From positions 36,206 through 100,205 of the forward strand of contig NZ_FMZV01000018.1 in NCBI RefSeq assembly GCF_900101475.1: a DNA stretch of 64,000 bases, given 5' to 3'. Source of the DNA: Ruegeria marina. GTDB lineage: Bacteria; Pseudomonadota; Alphaproteobacteria; Rhodobacterales; Rhodobacteraceae. Position numbers and translations under genes: made by a program. Below, in pieces: positions 51,816-61,722 of the stretch (position 1 is its first letter; each line of letters opens with the position of its first letter). Under the pieces are notes generated by a model. The model saw only the letters and a program-made list of their open reading frames with translations. It searched no databases and was not told the DNA's origin.

Positions 51816-54161
51816 TCAGCGGTCGTTTTCCATCATGTCGTCCAGCGCATCCTCGTCGATGGCAGCCTGAACCGCCCCGGCAACGGCCTCTTTCTGCGCA
51901 GGCGTCAGGTTCTGGGCCTGTTCGTCCGCCAGCCGCACCGTGACTTCACGATGGGCGAATTTCACGCCTTCGCGCGCGAACAGGCGACGGATTTCCTCGT
52001 AGACCTTCTTGCGCACCAGCCACTGGTCGCCCGGTTTGGTCATGAACTTGACGCGGATGATCATCGCCGAATCCTGCATCTCGATCACGCCTTGCGACTT
52101 GAGCGGCTGGATGAAATTCTCGCCGATCACCGGGTCCTTCAGCAGTTCCTGCCCCAGATTCTTGATCAGCTTGCGCACCTTTTCCACGTCAGTGTCATAG
52201 GTCACCCGCAAGGGCAGTTTCATGATCACCCAGTCGCGTGAGAAATTGGTCAGCACCTTGATCTCGCCAAAGGGAATGGTGTGCAGCGCCCCCAGGTGGT
52301 GGCGCAACTGGAACGAACGGAGCGAGATCTTCTCGACCGTTCCCTTCACATCACCGATGTCGATATATTCGCCCTTGCGGAAGGCATCGTCGATCAGGAA
52401 GAACGCCCCCGAGAAGATGTCGCGCACCAGGGTTTGCGAACCAAAGCCCACGGCGAGGCCGACGACACCCGCGCCGGCAAAGAGCGGGCTGACGTTGATG
52501 CCGACCTCCATCAGCGCGATGAGCGCGATGGAGACCACCACCACGGCCAGGATCGCGCCGCGAAAGAGCGGCAGCAGTGTCGCCAGGCGGCTGGCGCTTG
52601 ACGCGCCGCCTTCGTCCCCGAGTTCCCCCTCGGGAATGTCGACATTTTCCTCGGCGATCTTGCTGTCGATCCAGATGCGGAAGAAATGAAAGACGATATA
52701 GCCTAGGAAGATGATGACCATAACGTCCAGCGCCCGGTCCATAGGCAGGTCACCGGTCCAGTCCATGTCCGGGTTCCAGATCAGAACCAGTGCATAGATG
52801 CCAACCAGGAACGCCAGGATACCGGCCACCCGGCGTGCAAGATCTTCGTAGGTGGCAAGCGCATGCTGGCGACGCATGGGCATGTCTTCGGGCGCCACTT
52901 CGGCTGCTTCGGCCTGCGACAGGGCGTCGTTCATTTCCTGAACCCGCCTGGTTCGGTCAAAATATCGTTCGAGCAGGTAGTTCATCGCGCCATAGGCGAC
53001 GACGACGGACATGAATATCCCGTAAGTACCCGCCATCAGCGGGATCGGGACCGGGTGTTCCAGAACCAGATCGAAGGCAAGCCGGAGCCAGCTGTAGGCG
53101 ACATAGAAGATCACCACCGGAGCCCAACCGACCGAAACCACCCGCAACAGCCACGAGACCTGCTCCTTGCTGCGCCCGCCGCGTATGGCGTTGGAAATTG
53201 CCCGGCCATTGAACATGACCATCAACAGGTTGCCCAGCGCGCCGACGGCAGTAAGCGTTCCGTAGACCATGGCATAGACGTTGTAGTTCAGCCCGAAGTC
53301 CGCGACCCAGGTGGAAAACATCACCGTCGAGATATCGTAGGCGGCCAGTATCGCCGCCCAGAGATAAAGGCGCTTCGCGTCGCGATCCGAAAACGGCGGC
53401 AAACGGTACTGGCTGAGATAGGGCGAAAGCACCATACGCCACAGATCCGATGCTGTCCGGATCAGGAAGAACGCGGTGAAGATGGCAGTGGTGGTGAACT
53501 GAATGGAAAGGTCGTCCGCCCGGCCGAAAATCAGGTAGCCGATGACAAAGGCAAAGACCATAGCGAACAGCGTCCCGCCGACCCCCATGGCGAAACGGTA
53601 GACGAGAAAGGGCATCTTCTCGCGATAGCCCTGCGGTGCGGCCTTGATGCGCGAGACCACGTATTTGCGCGCGATCCGCTTTCCGTAGATCTCGACCGAC
53701 AACCAACGGCCGATCAGCAGAAGCACAAGATTGACGCCCAGAACCTCGGCATAGGTCATGATACGGCCGTCGGGGCTGGTTTGGCGCAGGATGTACTGAA
53801 CTTCGAAGACCGAATTGGGCATCGCGGCGAGACGCGATTCAAGTGCTTCCACGAAGTCGGAAACCCGCGCCTGCGCCTTCATCAATTGCGAACCGTCGCC
53901 CATGGGGTTGGCCTGGGCAGCGCCGTCTTCGGCGTTCTGCGCCACGCTTGCAGTACCGGCCACTTGCCCCGCGCTGTCGATCACGATGATCGAGGCGCCG
54001 GCCTCGGTCGCCGATCGGATCGCTTCGGCCAGCGCGGTGTCGGAAGAGGAGGAATTGTCCTTTGACGACGCATACAGCGACACTTGTGCGGATGCGGGTG
54101 ACGCAAGACCGGCAAAGGCGCAGAACAACAGCAGGCACAGGCGGTAGATCAGGGTATTCAT
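51816..54161 (-). CDS. Large mechanosensitive ion channel family protein (MscS)
   Basis: A 781-residue inner-membrane protein with a cleavable signal (MNTLIYRLCLLLFCAFAGLA, ending SASA-Q region) at the ATG 54161. A periplasmic N-terminal part of about 140 residues precedes about ten membrane helices. The MscS pore helix and beta domain read VGLAVGFGSQTLVRDIFSGA, then KGEYIDIGDVKGTVEKISLR and TNFSRDWVIMKLPLRV. A soluble C-terminal region follows. Large MscK/YbiO-like channels release solutes on osmotic downshock. It is monocistronic. Confidence 0.93.
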   Translation of the reverse strand: MNTLIYRLCLLLFCAFAGLASPASAQVSLYASSKDNSSSSDTALAEAIRSATEAGASIIVIDSAGQVAGTASVAQNAEDGAAQANPMGDGSQLMKAQARVSDFVEALESRLAAMPNSVFEVQYILRQTSPDGRIMTYAEVLGVNLVLLLIGRWLSVEIYGKRIARKYVVSRIKAAPQGYREKMPFLVYRFAMGVGGTLFAMVFAFVIGYLIFGRADDLSIQFTTTAIFTAFFLIRTASDLWRMVLSPYLSQYRLPPFSDRDAKRLYLWAAILAAYDISTVMFSTWVADFGLNYNVYAMVYGTLTAVGALGNLLMVMFNGRAISNAIRGGRSKEQVSWLLRVVSVGWAPVVIFYVAYSWLRLAFDLVLEHPVPIPLMAGTYGIFMSVVVAYGAMNYLLERYFDRTRRVQEMNDALSQAEAAEVAPEDMPMRRQHALATYEDLARRVAGILAFLVGIYALVLIWNPDMDWTGDLPMDRALDVMVIIFLGYIVFHFFRIWIDSKIAEENVDIPEGELGDEGGASSASRLATLLPLFRGAILAVVVVSIALIALMEVGINVSPLFAGAGVVGLAVGFGSQTLVRDIFSGAFFLIDDAFRKGEYIDIGDVKGTVEKISLRSFQLRHHLGALHTIPFGEIKVLTNFSRDWVIMKLPLRVTYDTDVEKVRKLIKNLGQELLKDPVIGENFIQPLKSQGVIEMQDSAMIIRVKFMTKPGDQWLVRKKVYEEIRRLFAREGVKFAHREVTVRLADEQAQNLTPAQKEAVAGAVQAAIDEDALDDMMENDR

Positions 54162-54417
54162 CGGGCAGGTTCCGGTCTTGGCATTGCCCGAAAGACTTAC
54201 ATAAGTGCCCCAAGCGTACAAACAGCAACTTGTCGGCACGCCGATTTCCATCTTCGGCCCTTCATAGCGGGTTATCCGCTTCAGATTCGTGTTTTCAAGA
54301 CAGTTTGATTTTACTAGTACGGTGCTGCCTGCGGTCCGAGGGAAACCAGAGGGCAGCGGCAACCGGAAGCGCCCGGCCGCCGTAGGGAACATATTGAACA
54401 AGACCGGGTAGTCACGC

Positions 54418-55698
54418 ATGGCGCGCCAGATCACACAAGACCGGATTGCCGTGCTCGGGCTGGGTTATGTGGGCCTGCCGCTCGCGCTGGGGCTGGCGCG
54501 CTCGGGGTATGCAACCCTGGGCTTTGACACGGATGCCGCCCATGTGGCGGCGTTGCAGCGGGGGCATGACCGCAACGGCGAAGTGTCCGAGGCCTCGCTT
54601 GCCGCAACAACAGCGCGTTTTTCCTGCGATGCGACCGATCTGGCCGCGTGCACAGCCTATATCATCGGCGTGCCGACACCGATCACCGATGCCAAGACGC
54701 CCGATCTCGAACCCTTGCGCGGCGCCTGCCGGATGATCGCCCCGCACCTGGCCCCCGGCGACCTGGTAATCGTCGAAAGCACGGTCTATCCCGGCGTCAC
54801 CGAAGAGATCTGTGGCCCGGTCCTGGCGGAGGCCAGCGGGCTGGAGCTCTATACCCAGATCAAGCTGGGATATTCGCCGGAAAGGGTGAACCCCGGCGAT
54901 GCCGAACATTCGATGGAAAACGTCGTCAAGATCATATCGGCGCAGGATGACGAGACGCTGGACCGGGTCGAGGCGATCTATGCGCCGGTGGTCAAGGCCG
55001 GAGTGCATCGCGCCAGTTCGATCCGCACCGCCGAGGCCGCCAAGGTGATCGAAAATACCCAGCGCGACCTCAATATCGCGCTGGTAAACGAGTTCTCGCT
55101 GATCTTCTCGCGCCTCGGCCTCGATACACTGGAGGTGCTGGAGGCGGCAGGGACCAAGTGGAACTTCCTGCCCTTCAAACCCGGCCTTGTGGGGGGGCAT
55201 TGCATTGGGGTGGATCCTTATTACCTGACATACAGGGCGGAACAGGCCGGATATCACCCCGAGGTGATCCTTGCGGGGCGACGCATCAATGACAACATGG
55301 GCCGGCATGTGGCGCAGCAATTGATCAAGGCGCTGATCTCACGCCGTATCGACCCTGGTCAGGCGCGCGTTCTGGTGCTTGGCTTTACCTTCAAGGAGAA
55401 TTGCGCCGATATCCGCAATACGCGGGTGGCCGACATCGTGTCAGAACTTGCGGAATACTCGGTTTCGACAGAAGTATTTGACCCATGGGCCGATGCGGTT
55501 ACTGTGCGCAAGGAATACGGGGTGAACCCCGTATCCGCCCCCGAAAAAGGTGTGTACGACGCCATTATCGTGGCCGTGGCGCATAGGGAGTTTCGGGAAA
55601 TGGGTGCCGCGACCATTCGTTCCTTTGGCCGTACAGGTGCGGTTTTGTACGATATCAAAGGCGTCTTTCCCAAATCCGACGCTGATCTGAGGCTGTAG
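54418..55698 (+). CDS. Nucleotide-sugar (UDP-sugar) dehydrogenase
   Basis: A 426-residue enzyme of the UDP-glucose/GDP-mannose dehydrogenase family, closest in style to WbpO/TviB (UDP-GalNAc or UDP-GlcNAc 6-dehydrogenase). The NAD motif is VLGLGYVGLPLALGLA, the catalytic Cys is in GGHCIGVDPYYLTY, and the central region has KVIENTQRDLNIALVNE. It makes a UDP-uronic acid in two oxidations. It opens the glycan operon, and its stop is nine bases before the next start. The exact sugar cannot be assigned without comparison. Confidence 0.93.
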   Translation: MARQITQDRIAVLGLGYVGLPLALGLARSGYATLGFDTDAAHVAALQRGHDRNGEVSEASLAATTARFSCDATDLAACTAYIIGVPTPITDAKTPDLEPLRGACRMIAPHLAPGDLVIVESTVYPGVTEEICGPVLAEASGLELYTQIKLGYSPERVNPGDAEHSMENVVKIISAQDDETLDRVEAIYAPVVKAGVHRASSIRTAEAAKVIENTQRDLNIALVNEFSLIFSRLGLDTLEVLEAAGTKWNFLPFKPGLVGGHCIGVDPYYLTYRAEQAGYHPEVILAGRRINDNMGRHVAQQLIKALISRRIDPGQARVLVLGFTFKENCADIRNTRVADIVSELAEYSVSTEVFDPWADAVTVRKEYGVNPVSAPEKGVYDAIIVAVAHREFREMGAATIRSFGRTGAVLYDIKGVFPKSDADLRL

Positions 55699-55707
55699 GC
55701 GATAGCA

Positions 55708-56922
55708 ATGCAGGGCGACAGCAGGACACATCAGACCGTTCGTGCACCGCGGGTGATGCTCTACAGCCACGATACATTCGGGCTGGGGCATTTGCGCCGC
55801 TGCCGGGCTCTGGCAGCGGCCATTACCCAGGCCGACTCTTCGGCCTCGGCGCTGATCCTGACCGGATCGCCAGTGGCCGGTCGCTTCACCTTTCCGCGCC
55901 GTGTCGACCACGTACGCCTGCCCGGCGTGACCAAGCGCGCCGATGGCTCCTATGTCTCGCAGACCATGGGCATGGGGATTGACGAGGTGACCAACCTGCG
56001 CAGCGACCTGATCTGCAGCGCTGCCAAGCGATATGACCCCGACATCCTGATCGTCGACAAGGAACCGACCGGATTTCGCGGCGAATTGCGCCCCACCCTG
56101 GAAATGCTGCTCTCCAAGGGGCGGGCAAGTCTTGTTCTGGGCCTGCGCGACGTACTTGACGAACCCGAAGTCCTGGCCGCCGAATGGGCACGCAAGGACG
56201 CGGTGACGGCGACGGAACGGTTCTACCACGAAATCTGGGTCTATGGCCTGCGCTCGGTCTACGACCCGACTGCGGGGCTGCCGCTAAGCGACGCGGTACA
56301 CGCCCGGATGCACTGGACCGGCTATCTGCGACGCGATCTTGGACCCTTGGGCGCTCCGCCGCCACAGCCCTATGTCCTGATCACGCCAGGCGGCGGCGGC
56401 GATGGCGAGGCGATGGTCAACCTCGTCCTGTCTGCCTATGAACAGGACCCCGAACTGTCCCCACGCGCGGTTCTGGTCTATGGCCCGTTCCTGTCCGGCG
56501 AGACCCGCGCCGAATTCGAACGGCGTGTTGCGGCGCTGAATGGCCGTGTGACGGCGGTCGGCTTCGAAAGCCAGATCGAGACGCTGTTCGCTGGCGCCGA
56601 AGGGGTTGTCTGCATGGGGGGCTACAACACGTTTTGCGAGGTCCTGTCCTTTGACAAGCGGGCGGTCATCGTACCGCGCACCATGCCACGGCTGGAACAA
56701 TGGATACGCGCCAGCCGGGCCGAGGAACTGGGTCTCGTTCGCATGCTGGACGAAAGCCGCGACGGTCTGACCGCCGGCTCGATGATCCGCGCAATCCGCA
56801 ACCTGCCCAACCAGCCGCTGCCCAGCCAGGCGATCGGGGATGGGCTGCTTGACGGGCTGGACTATGTGACACGCCGGGTCGAGGCCCTGCTGCGCGGGGC
56901 CAAGGACCAAGCCGCGGAATGA
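55708..56922 (+). CDS. MurG-like glycosyltransferase (COG4671 type)
   Basis: A 404-residue GT-B protein. The N-terminal domain has HDTFGLGHLRRCRALAAAI and the C-terminal nucleotide-sugar site reads VCMGGYNTFCEVLSFDKRAV, as in GT28/MurG. It is cytosolic in appearance. The gene at 59822 is a second protein of the same design in this operon. Its stop overlaps the next start as ATGA. Donor and acceptor are unknown. Confidence 0.87.
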   Translation: MQGDSRTHQTVRAPRVMLYSHDTFGLGHLRRCRALAAAITQADSSASALILTGSPVAGRFTFPRRVDHVRLPGVTKRADGSYVSQTMGMGIDEVTNLRSDLICSAAKRYDPDILIVDKEPTGFRGELRPTLEMLLSKGRASLVLGLRDVLDEPEVLAAEWARKDAVTATERFYHEIWVYGLRSVYDPTAGLPLSDAVHARMHWTGYLRRDLGPLGAPPPQPYVLITPGGGGDGEAMVNLVLSAYEQDPELSPRAVLVYGPFLSGETRAEFERRVAALNGRVTAVGFESQIETLFAGAEGVVCMGGYNTFCEVLSFDKRAVIVPRTMPRLEQWIRASRAEELGLVRMLDESRDGLTAGSMIRAIRNLPNQPLPSQAIGDGLLDGLDYVTRRVEALLRGAKDQAAE

Positions 56923-58163
56923 CCGCCGAAAGCCCGAAACTGGCGGTGCTGGTCAAGGGTTGGCCACGCCTTTCCGAAACCTTCATCGCGCAGGAACTTG
57001 TGGCGCTGGAAGAGGCCGGGCAGAACTTCGAAATCTGGTCTCTGCGCCACCCGACCGATACCAAGCGCCACCCTCTGCACGAGCAGTTGCGCGCGCATGT
57101 ACGCTATCTGCCCGAGTACCTCTACCAGGAGCCCGAGCGGGTCTGGCGCGGGCGCGCCGCCGCGCAGGCCCTACCCGGATATGAGGAAGCCTATCGCGTG
57201 TGGCGGGCCGATCTTGCACGGGACCGGACACCAAACCGTATCCGCCGGTTCGGACAAGCCTGTGTTCTGGCCGCCGAACTGCCGGCCTCGACATGCGCGC
57301 TCTATGCGCATTTCCTCCACACCCCGTCGTCGGTCGCCCGCTACGCCGCGATCATGCGCGGCCTGCCCTGGAGCTTCTCGGCCCATGCCAAGGATATCTG
57401 GACATCGCCCGACTGGGAAAAGGCGGAAAAGCTGAGCGGCGCAACCCACGGCGCAGCGTTCGGGGCCACGTGCACGGCGGTCGGGGCCGAACACCTGCGC
57501 GCGTTGGCCGACGATCCGGGCCGGATCGATCTGGTCTATCACGGTCTCGACCTGTCGCGATTTCCGGCCCCACCCGACAGGACCGGACGGGCGGATGTAG
57601 AACCGTTCAAACTTTTGTCGGTTGGCAGACTGGTGGAAAAGAAAGGCTTCGACCGGCTGATCGCCGCCTTGGCCCTTTTGCCCGCCGGGCTGGACTGGCA
57701 CTGGGTCCATATAGGAGGCGGCAGGGATCGGGCAAAGCTGGCGGCGCAGGCAGAGGGTGCAGGCATCGCGCACCGCATCACCTGGCGCGGCGCCTGCGAC
57801 CAGCCCGAGGTGATCGAAGCGATGCGCGCCGCCGACCTGTTCGTGCTGCCCAGCCGCATTGCCTCCGACGGGGACCGCGACGGGCTGCCCAACGTGCTTA
57901 TGGAGGCCGCCTCGCAACTGCTGCCGGTCCTGACCACACCGGTTTCGGCCATACCCGAATTCATCACCGACGGGGTGCATGGCACCCTGGCATCAGACAC
58001 GCCCGAAGCGCTGGCCATGGCGATCACCGAAATTGCCGCCGACCCCGGCAGGGCCGCTCGAATGGCCGAGGCCGCCCGGGCCAGGCTGTTGGCCGATTTC
58101 ACCATGCCACCGGGAATTGCTCGGCTGTCCCGGCGATTGTCCGCGCTGTGCAGCGAGGGCTGA
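56919..58163 (+). CDS. Glycosyltransferase family 4 (GT-B)
   Basis: A 414-residue retaining glycosyltransferase. The GT4 signature is FKLLSVGRLVEKKGFDRLI, and the donor-site Glu-x7-Glu region is near FVLPSRIASDGDRDGLPNVLMEA. The N-terminal domain includes GWPRLSETFIAQELVALEE. It overlaps the previous gene by four bases and is one base from the following gene. In this operon it likely extends a glycan on a lipid or protein acceptor. Confidence 0.92.
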   Translation: MTAESPKLAVLVKGWPRLSETFIAQELVALEEAGQNFEIWSLRHPTDTKRHPLHEQLRAHVRYLPEYLYQEPERVWRGRAAAQALPGYEEAYRVWRADLARDRTPNRIRRFGQACVLAAELPASTCALYAHFLHTPSSVARYAAIMRGLPWSFSAHAKDIWTSPDWEKAEKLSGATHGAAFGATCTAVGAEHLRALADDPGRIDLVYHGLDLSRFPAPPDRTGRADVEPFKLLSVGRLVEKKGFDRLIAALALLPAGLDWHWVHIGGGRDRAKLAAQAEGAGIAHRITWRGACDQPEVIEAMRAADLFVLPSRIASDGDRDGLPNVLMEAASQLLPVLTTPVSAIPEFITDGVHGTLASDTPEALAMAITEIAADPGRAARMAEAARARLLADFTMPPGIARLSRRLSALCSEG

Positions 58164-58164
58164 A

Positions 58165-59244
58165 ATGGCCCGCATCGCCTTCTATGCTCCGATGAAATCT
58201 CCGCTGAGCCCCGTGCCCTCTGGCGACAGGGAGATGGCGCGAAACCTGATGCGCATGATCGGCGCGCAGGGCGATACGGTCGAACTTGTGTCGGAATTCA
58301 GAAGCCATGACAAGGGCGGGAACGTCGAGGTCCAGACCCGCCTGCGCGCCGAGGCCGAGGCCGAGATCGCCCGCCTGTGCCATGCCTTGCCCGAAGATTG
58401 TGCCCTTTGGGTGACCTATCACAATTACTACAAGGCGCCGGACCTGATCGGCCCGGCGGTCTGCGCCGCGCGGGGCCTGCCCTATGTGCAGATCGAGAGC
58501 ACCCGCGCCACCAGCCGCCTGACCGGCCCCTGGGCGGGATTCGCGCAGGCGGCACATGACGCCTGCGATGTGGCACAGGTCATCTTCTACCTGACAGCCA
58601 ACGACCTGATCACGCTGGACCGCGAGCGTTTCGGCGCGCAGAAACTGGTCGAACTGCCGCCGTTCCTGCCGCTGGACCAATTGCCGCCCGAAGGTTCGCG
58701 GGACGGGCCGATCCTGACGGTGGGCATGATGCGGCAGGGCGACAAGATGGCCTCCTACGGGCTGATCGCCCAGACTCTTCAGTATCTGGACGGCGACTGG
58801 AACCTGGAGATTGCCGGGGATGGTCCCGCGCGCCCCGAGATCGAGAGGCTGATGGCGCCGTTCGGATCGCGCGTGCGGTTCCTGGGCCAGCTTGACAGGG
58901 CGGCGCTGCAATCGGCCTATGACCGGGCATCGGTCTTTTTCTGGCCGGGGGTCAACGAGGCGTTCGGCATGGTGTATCTGGAGGCGCAGGCCGCCGGCCT
59001 GCCGGTGGTCGCGCAGGACAGGCCCGGCGTGCGCGACGTGCTGTTGCCCGGCCCCGCCTATCCGGCACCGGAAGCTGGCGCCGGGGCGCTTGCCGCAGTG
59101 TTGAACCAGCTGCGCCGGGACCCGTTGCTGCGCAAGCGGATCGGAGCACTGGCCCGCCGACGTATTTCCGAGCGCCACCTCATCGACATTGCGACCGGTA
59201 TTTTCTGGCAGGCCGCTGGCCCCTTGATGGAGACCCGTGCATGA
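58165..59244 (+). CDS. Glycosyltransferase (GT4-like)
   Basis: A 359-residue glycosyltransferase starting at 58165 (MARIAFYAPMKSPLSPVPSG), one base after the previous stop. The C-terminal domain shows ILTVGMMRQGDKMASYGLIA and the donor region VFFWPGVNEAFGMVYLEAQA with the Glu-x7-Glu pair. It overlaps the phosphatase gene by four bases. It is the third glycosyltransferase of the operon; specificity is unknown. Confidence 0.9.
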   Translation: MARIAFYAPMKSPLSPVPSGDREMARNLMRMIGAQGDTVELVSEFRSHDKGGNVEVQTRLRAEAEAEIARLCHALPEDCALWVTYHNYYKAPDLIGPAVCAARGLPYVQIESTRATSRLTGPWAGFAQAAHDACDVAQVIFYLTANDLITLDRERFGAQKLVELPPFLPLDQLPPEGSRDGPILTVGMMRQGDKMASYGLIAQTLQYLDGDWNLEIAGDGPARPEIERLMAPFGSRVRFLGQLDRAALQSAYDRASVFFWPGVNEAFGMVYLEAQAAGLPVVAQDRPGVRDVLLPGPAYPAPEAGAGALAAVLNQLRRDPLLRKRIGALARRRISERHLIDIATGIFWQAAGPLMETRA

Positions 59245-59825
59245 CCCGACTCGCCTTGCTCCGCCATGGCCACACGGAATGGAACCGCGCCGGCCGCATC
59301 CAGGGGCGCAGCGATATTCCGCTGGACGATCAGGCACGGCTGGACCTGTCGGGCCTGGATCTGCCTGCCCCCTGGAACAGGGCGACGCTGTGGTCGAGCC
59401 CCCTGCTCCGCGCTGCCGAGACGGCGAGGCTGGTCGCGGGCCGCGAGCCGCAATGCAGCGATGCCCTGATCGAGATGGATTGGGGCGATTGGGAAGGATT
59501 GCGCGGCCGTGACCTGCTGGACATACCCGACAGCGGGTTCCGGCATATCGAGGATTGGGGCTGGGACTATCGCCCGCCAGGAGGAGAAAGCCCTGCCGAG
59601 CTCTGGTCACGTCTCGCGCCCTGGCTGGCCGGCCTTAAAGGCGACAACCTTGCCGTCTGCCATATCGGTATCATGCGCGTGATCCTGGCCCGCGCTTCGG
59701 GGTGGGATTTTGCCGGCCCCGCTCCTTTCCGGGTCAAGCGCAACCGTTTGTTCATTGTCGAGTTTTCGCCCTTGCGCCATGTTGACGATCCGGTGCGCCT
59801 GTTGATGCGGGAGGACCGCACGTGA
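59241..59825 (+). CDS. Histidine phosphatase family protein
   Basis: A 194-residue protein of the phosphoglycerate-mutase-like superfamily. The catalytic motif is LLRHGHTEWNRAGRIQGRSD, and the second His is in VCHIGIMRVIL. The partner Glu is in IEMDWGDWEG. Context suggests dephosphorylation of a sugar phosphate or glycan intermediate, as with GmhB-like or GpgP-like enzymes; this is inference. It overlaps neighbours at both ends by four bases. Confidence 0.9.
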   Translation: MTRLALLRHGHTEWNRAGRIQGRSDIPLDDQARLDLSGLDLPAPWNRATLWSSPLLRAAETARLVAGREPQCSDALIEMDWGDWEGLRGRDLLDIPDSGFRHIEDWGWDYRPPGGESPAELWSRLAPWLAGLKGDNLAVCHIGIMRVILARASGWDFAGPAPFRVKRNRLFIVEFSPLRHVDDPVRLLMREDRT

Positions 59826-60961
59826 GGGTGATGATCGTGGTGACGCATCTTCTGGGCACCGGACATCTGAGCCGCGCGCTGACCCTAGGCCGCGCCTTTG
59901 CCGCGGCCGGACATGTCGTGCGGGTCGTCTCGGGCGGGATGCCGGCGGGGCAGCTGAACGCAGGCGGCGTCGAGTTCGTGCAACTGCCGCCACTGCGATC
60001 GGACGGCGTAGACTTTTCCCGCCTTCTGACAACGACAGGAGCCGTGGCCGACGAGGGATTTCTTTCGGACAGGACGGCGGCACTGATCGATGCATTTTCC
60101 GATTTCGCGCCTGACGTGCTGATGACCGAACTTTTCCCGTTCGGTCGCCGCAGCCTCAGGGCGGAGTTTCTGGCCTTGCTGGAGGCGGGTCGGGCATCTT
60201 CGCCTCGGCCCCTCGTCCTCTGCTCGATCCGCGATATTCTGGCGCCGCCGTCGAAACCGGCCAAGGTCGATGAAACCGATCGGATCATCGGAATGTATTA
60301 CGACGCGGTCCTTGTGCATTCTGATCCCGTGGCAACCCCGCTGGAGGTCAGTTGGCCGGTCAGCCCCGAACTGGCGGGAAAATTGCGCTATACCGGCTAT
60401 GTTGCCCCACCCCCGGCGGTGGCCGGCACAGCCGGCGCCGGGGCCGGCGAAATCCTCGTCAGCGCAGGCGGCGGCGCAGTAGGCCAACCCATCTTTCACG
60501 CGGCCATCGAGACCGCGCGAAAGATGACCGGCAGGCGCTGGCGCCTGCTGGTCGGCGGCGCTGATGCGTCAGCGCGTGTCACCGAGTTGCAGAGCCTCGC
60601 CCACGGTGCGCCGATCATCGTGGAAAATGCCCGCCCCGACTTTCGCGCAATGCTGCAAAATGCAGCCGCCTCTGTGAGCATGTGTGGCTATAACACCGCC
60701 CTGGACCTGATGCAGGCCGGCACCCCGGCAGTGCTGATCCCGTTTGACGACGGAAAGGAAGTCGAGCAGGGTTTGCGCGCCCGTGCCCTTGCGCCGCTGC
60801 CGGGTTTCGCTGTCATCGAGAGTTCGAAACTGACCGCAGAAACCCTGTCGCAGGCCTTGATCAGCGTCATGGACGCGCCCGCCCGCGATACCACTGCATT
60901 GCGGTTCGACGGCGCCGCGGAAACCGTGCGGCTGGTCGAAAGGATGGCAGCGGACCGATGA
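59822..60961 (+). CDS. Second MurG-like glycosyltransferase (COG4671 type)
   Basis: A 379-residue GT-B protein beginning at a GTG that overlaps the phosphatase stop (GTGA); an ATG three codons on is the alternative. It shares the pattern of the gene at 55708: HLLGTGHLSRALTLGRAF near the start and VSMCGYNTALDLMQAGTPAV in the donor site. It overlaps the deacetylase gene by four bases. The presence of two such proteins suggests two linkages made by this type. Confidence 0.85.
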   Translation: MRVMIVVTHLLGTGHLSRALTLGRAFAAAGHVVRVVSGGMPAGQLNAGGVEFVQLPPLRSDGVDFSRLLTTTGAVADEGFLSDRTAALIDAFSDFAPDVLMTELFPFGRRSLRAEFLALLEAGRASSPRPLVLCSIRDILAPPSKPAKVDETDRIIGMYYDAVLVHSDPVATPLEVSWPVSPELAGKLRYTGYVAPPPAVAGTAGAGAGEILVSAGGGAVGQPIFHAAIETARKMTGRRWRLLVGGADASARVTELQSLAHGAPIIVENARPDFRAMLQNAAASVSMCGYNTALDLMQAGTPAVLIPFDDGKEVEQGLRARALAPLPGFAVIESSKLTAETLSQALISVMDAPARDTTALRFDGAAETVRLVERMAADR

Positions 60962-61722
60962 AACCGGACTGGAAGCCGCTCGACGAAGAACTGGCCCGAT
61001 GGCACGATAACGGGCTTCGGCTGCGCTTGTGGTGGCGCGACGACGATGCGATCTCGGTAACGCCGGCGCTGAACAGACTGGCTGCACTGGCGACGCGCCT
61101 GGGCCTGCCCGTGCATCTGGCGGTGATCCCGGCACTGGTGCGGCCGGACCTGGCCGACTGGGCCGCTTCCCATCCACAGATCGTTCCGGTCGTGCATGGA
61201 TGGGCACACGAGAACCATGCCCCTGCCAGCGAGAAGAAGGCGGAGTTCCGCCTGCACCGGCCTGTGGAAGACATCGAGGCCGATGCGCGCGCAGGGCTTG
61301 CCAGGATGAGCGAGGTTTTCGGCCCGGCCGTGCGTCCGATGTTCGTCCCCCCCTGGAACCGCATAGCGCCGGAGGTCGTGCAGACCTTGCCCGCGCTGGG
61401 ATACCGTGTGCTGTCGACGGCGACCCCACGCAAGACACCCCTTGCCGCTCCGGGCCTGGAACAGGTGAATACGCATCTCGACCCGATCGACTGGCGTGGC
61501 AGCCGCAGCGCCATAGACCCGCAACGCCTGATCAGGCAGATCACGGGGCAATTGGCAGACCGCCGCCAGGGCGATGCCGACAATGACGAACCCTATGGCA
61601 TCCTGACCCATCACCTGGTCCATGACGAGGCGATCTGGACCGTTGTCGAAGCCCTGATGGAGCGCCTGACATCCGCGCCGTATCATCCCTGGACCGTCGA
61701 AAGGAAGGAAGACCGCCAATGA
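60958..61722 (+). CDS. Polysaccharide deacetylase family protein
   Basis: A 254-residue NodB-type esterase fold. The catalytic metal-site Asp pair is in WWRDDDAISV and the His pair in VHGWAHENHAP; MFVPPWNRIAPEVV is the third motif. There is no signal peptide, so the enzyme would act inside the cell on a sugar intermediate, unlike most exported deacetylases. It overlaps neighbours by four bases at each end. Confidence 0.85.
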   Translation: MKPDWKPLDEELARWHDNGLRLRLWWRDDDAISVTPALNRLAALATRLGLPVHLAVIPALVRPDLADWAASHPQIVPVVHGWAHENHAPASEKKAEFRLHRPVEDIEADARAGLARMSEVFGPAVRPMFVPPWNRIAPEVVQTLPALGYRVLSTATPRKTPLAAPGLEQVNTHLDPIDWRGSRSAIDPQRLIRQITGQLADRRQGDADNDEPYGILTHHLVHDEAIWTVVEALMERLTSAPYHPWTVERKEDRQ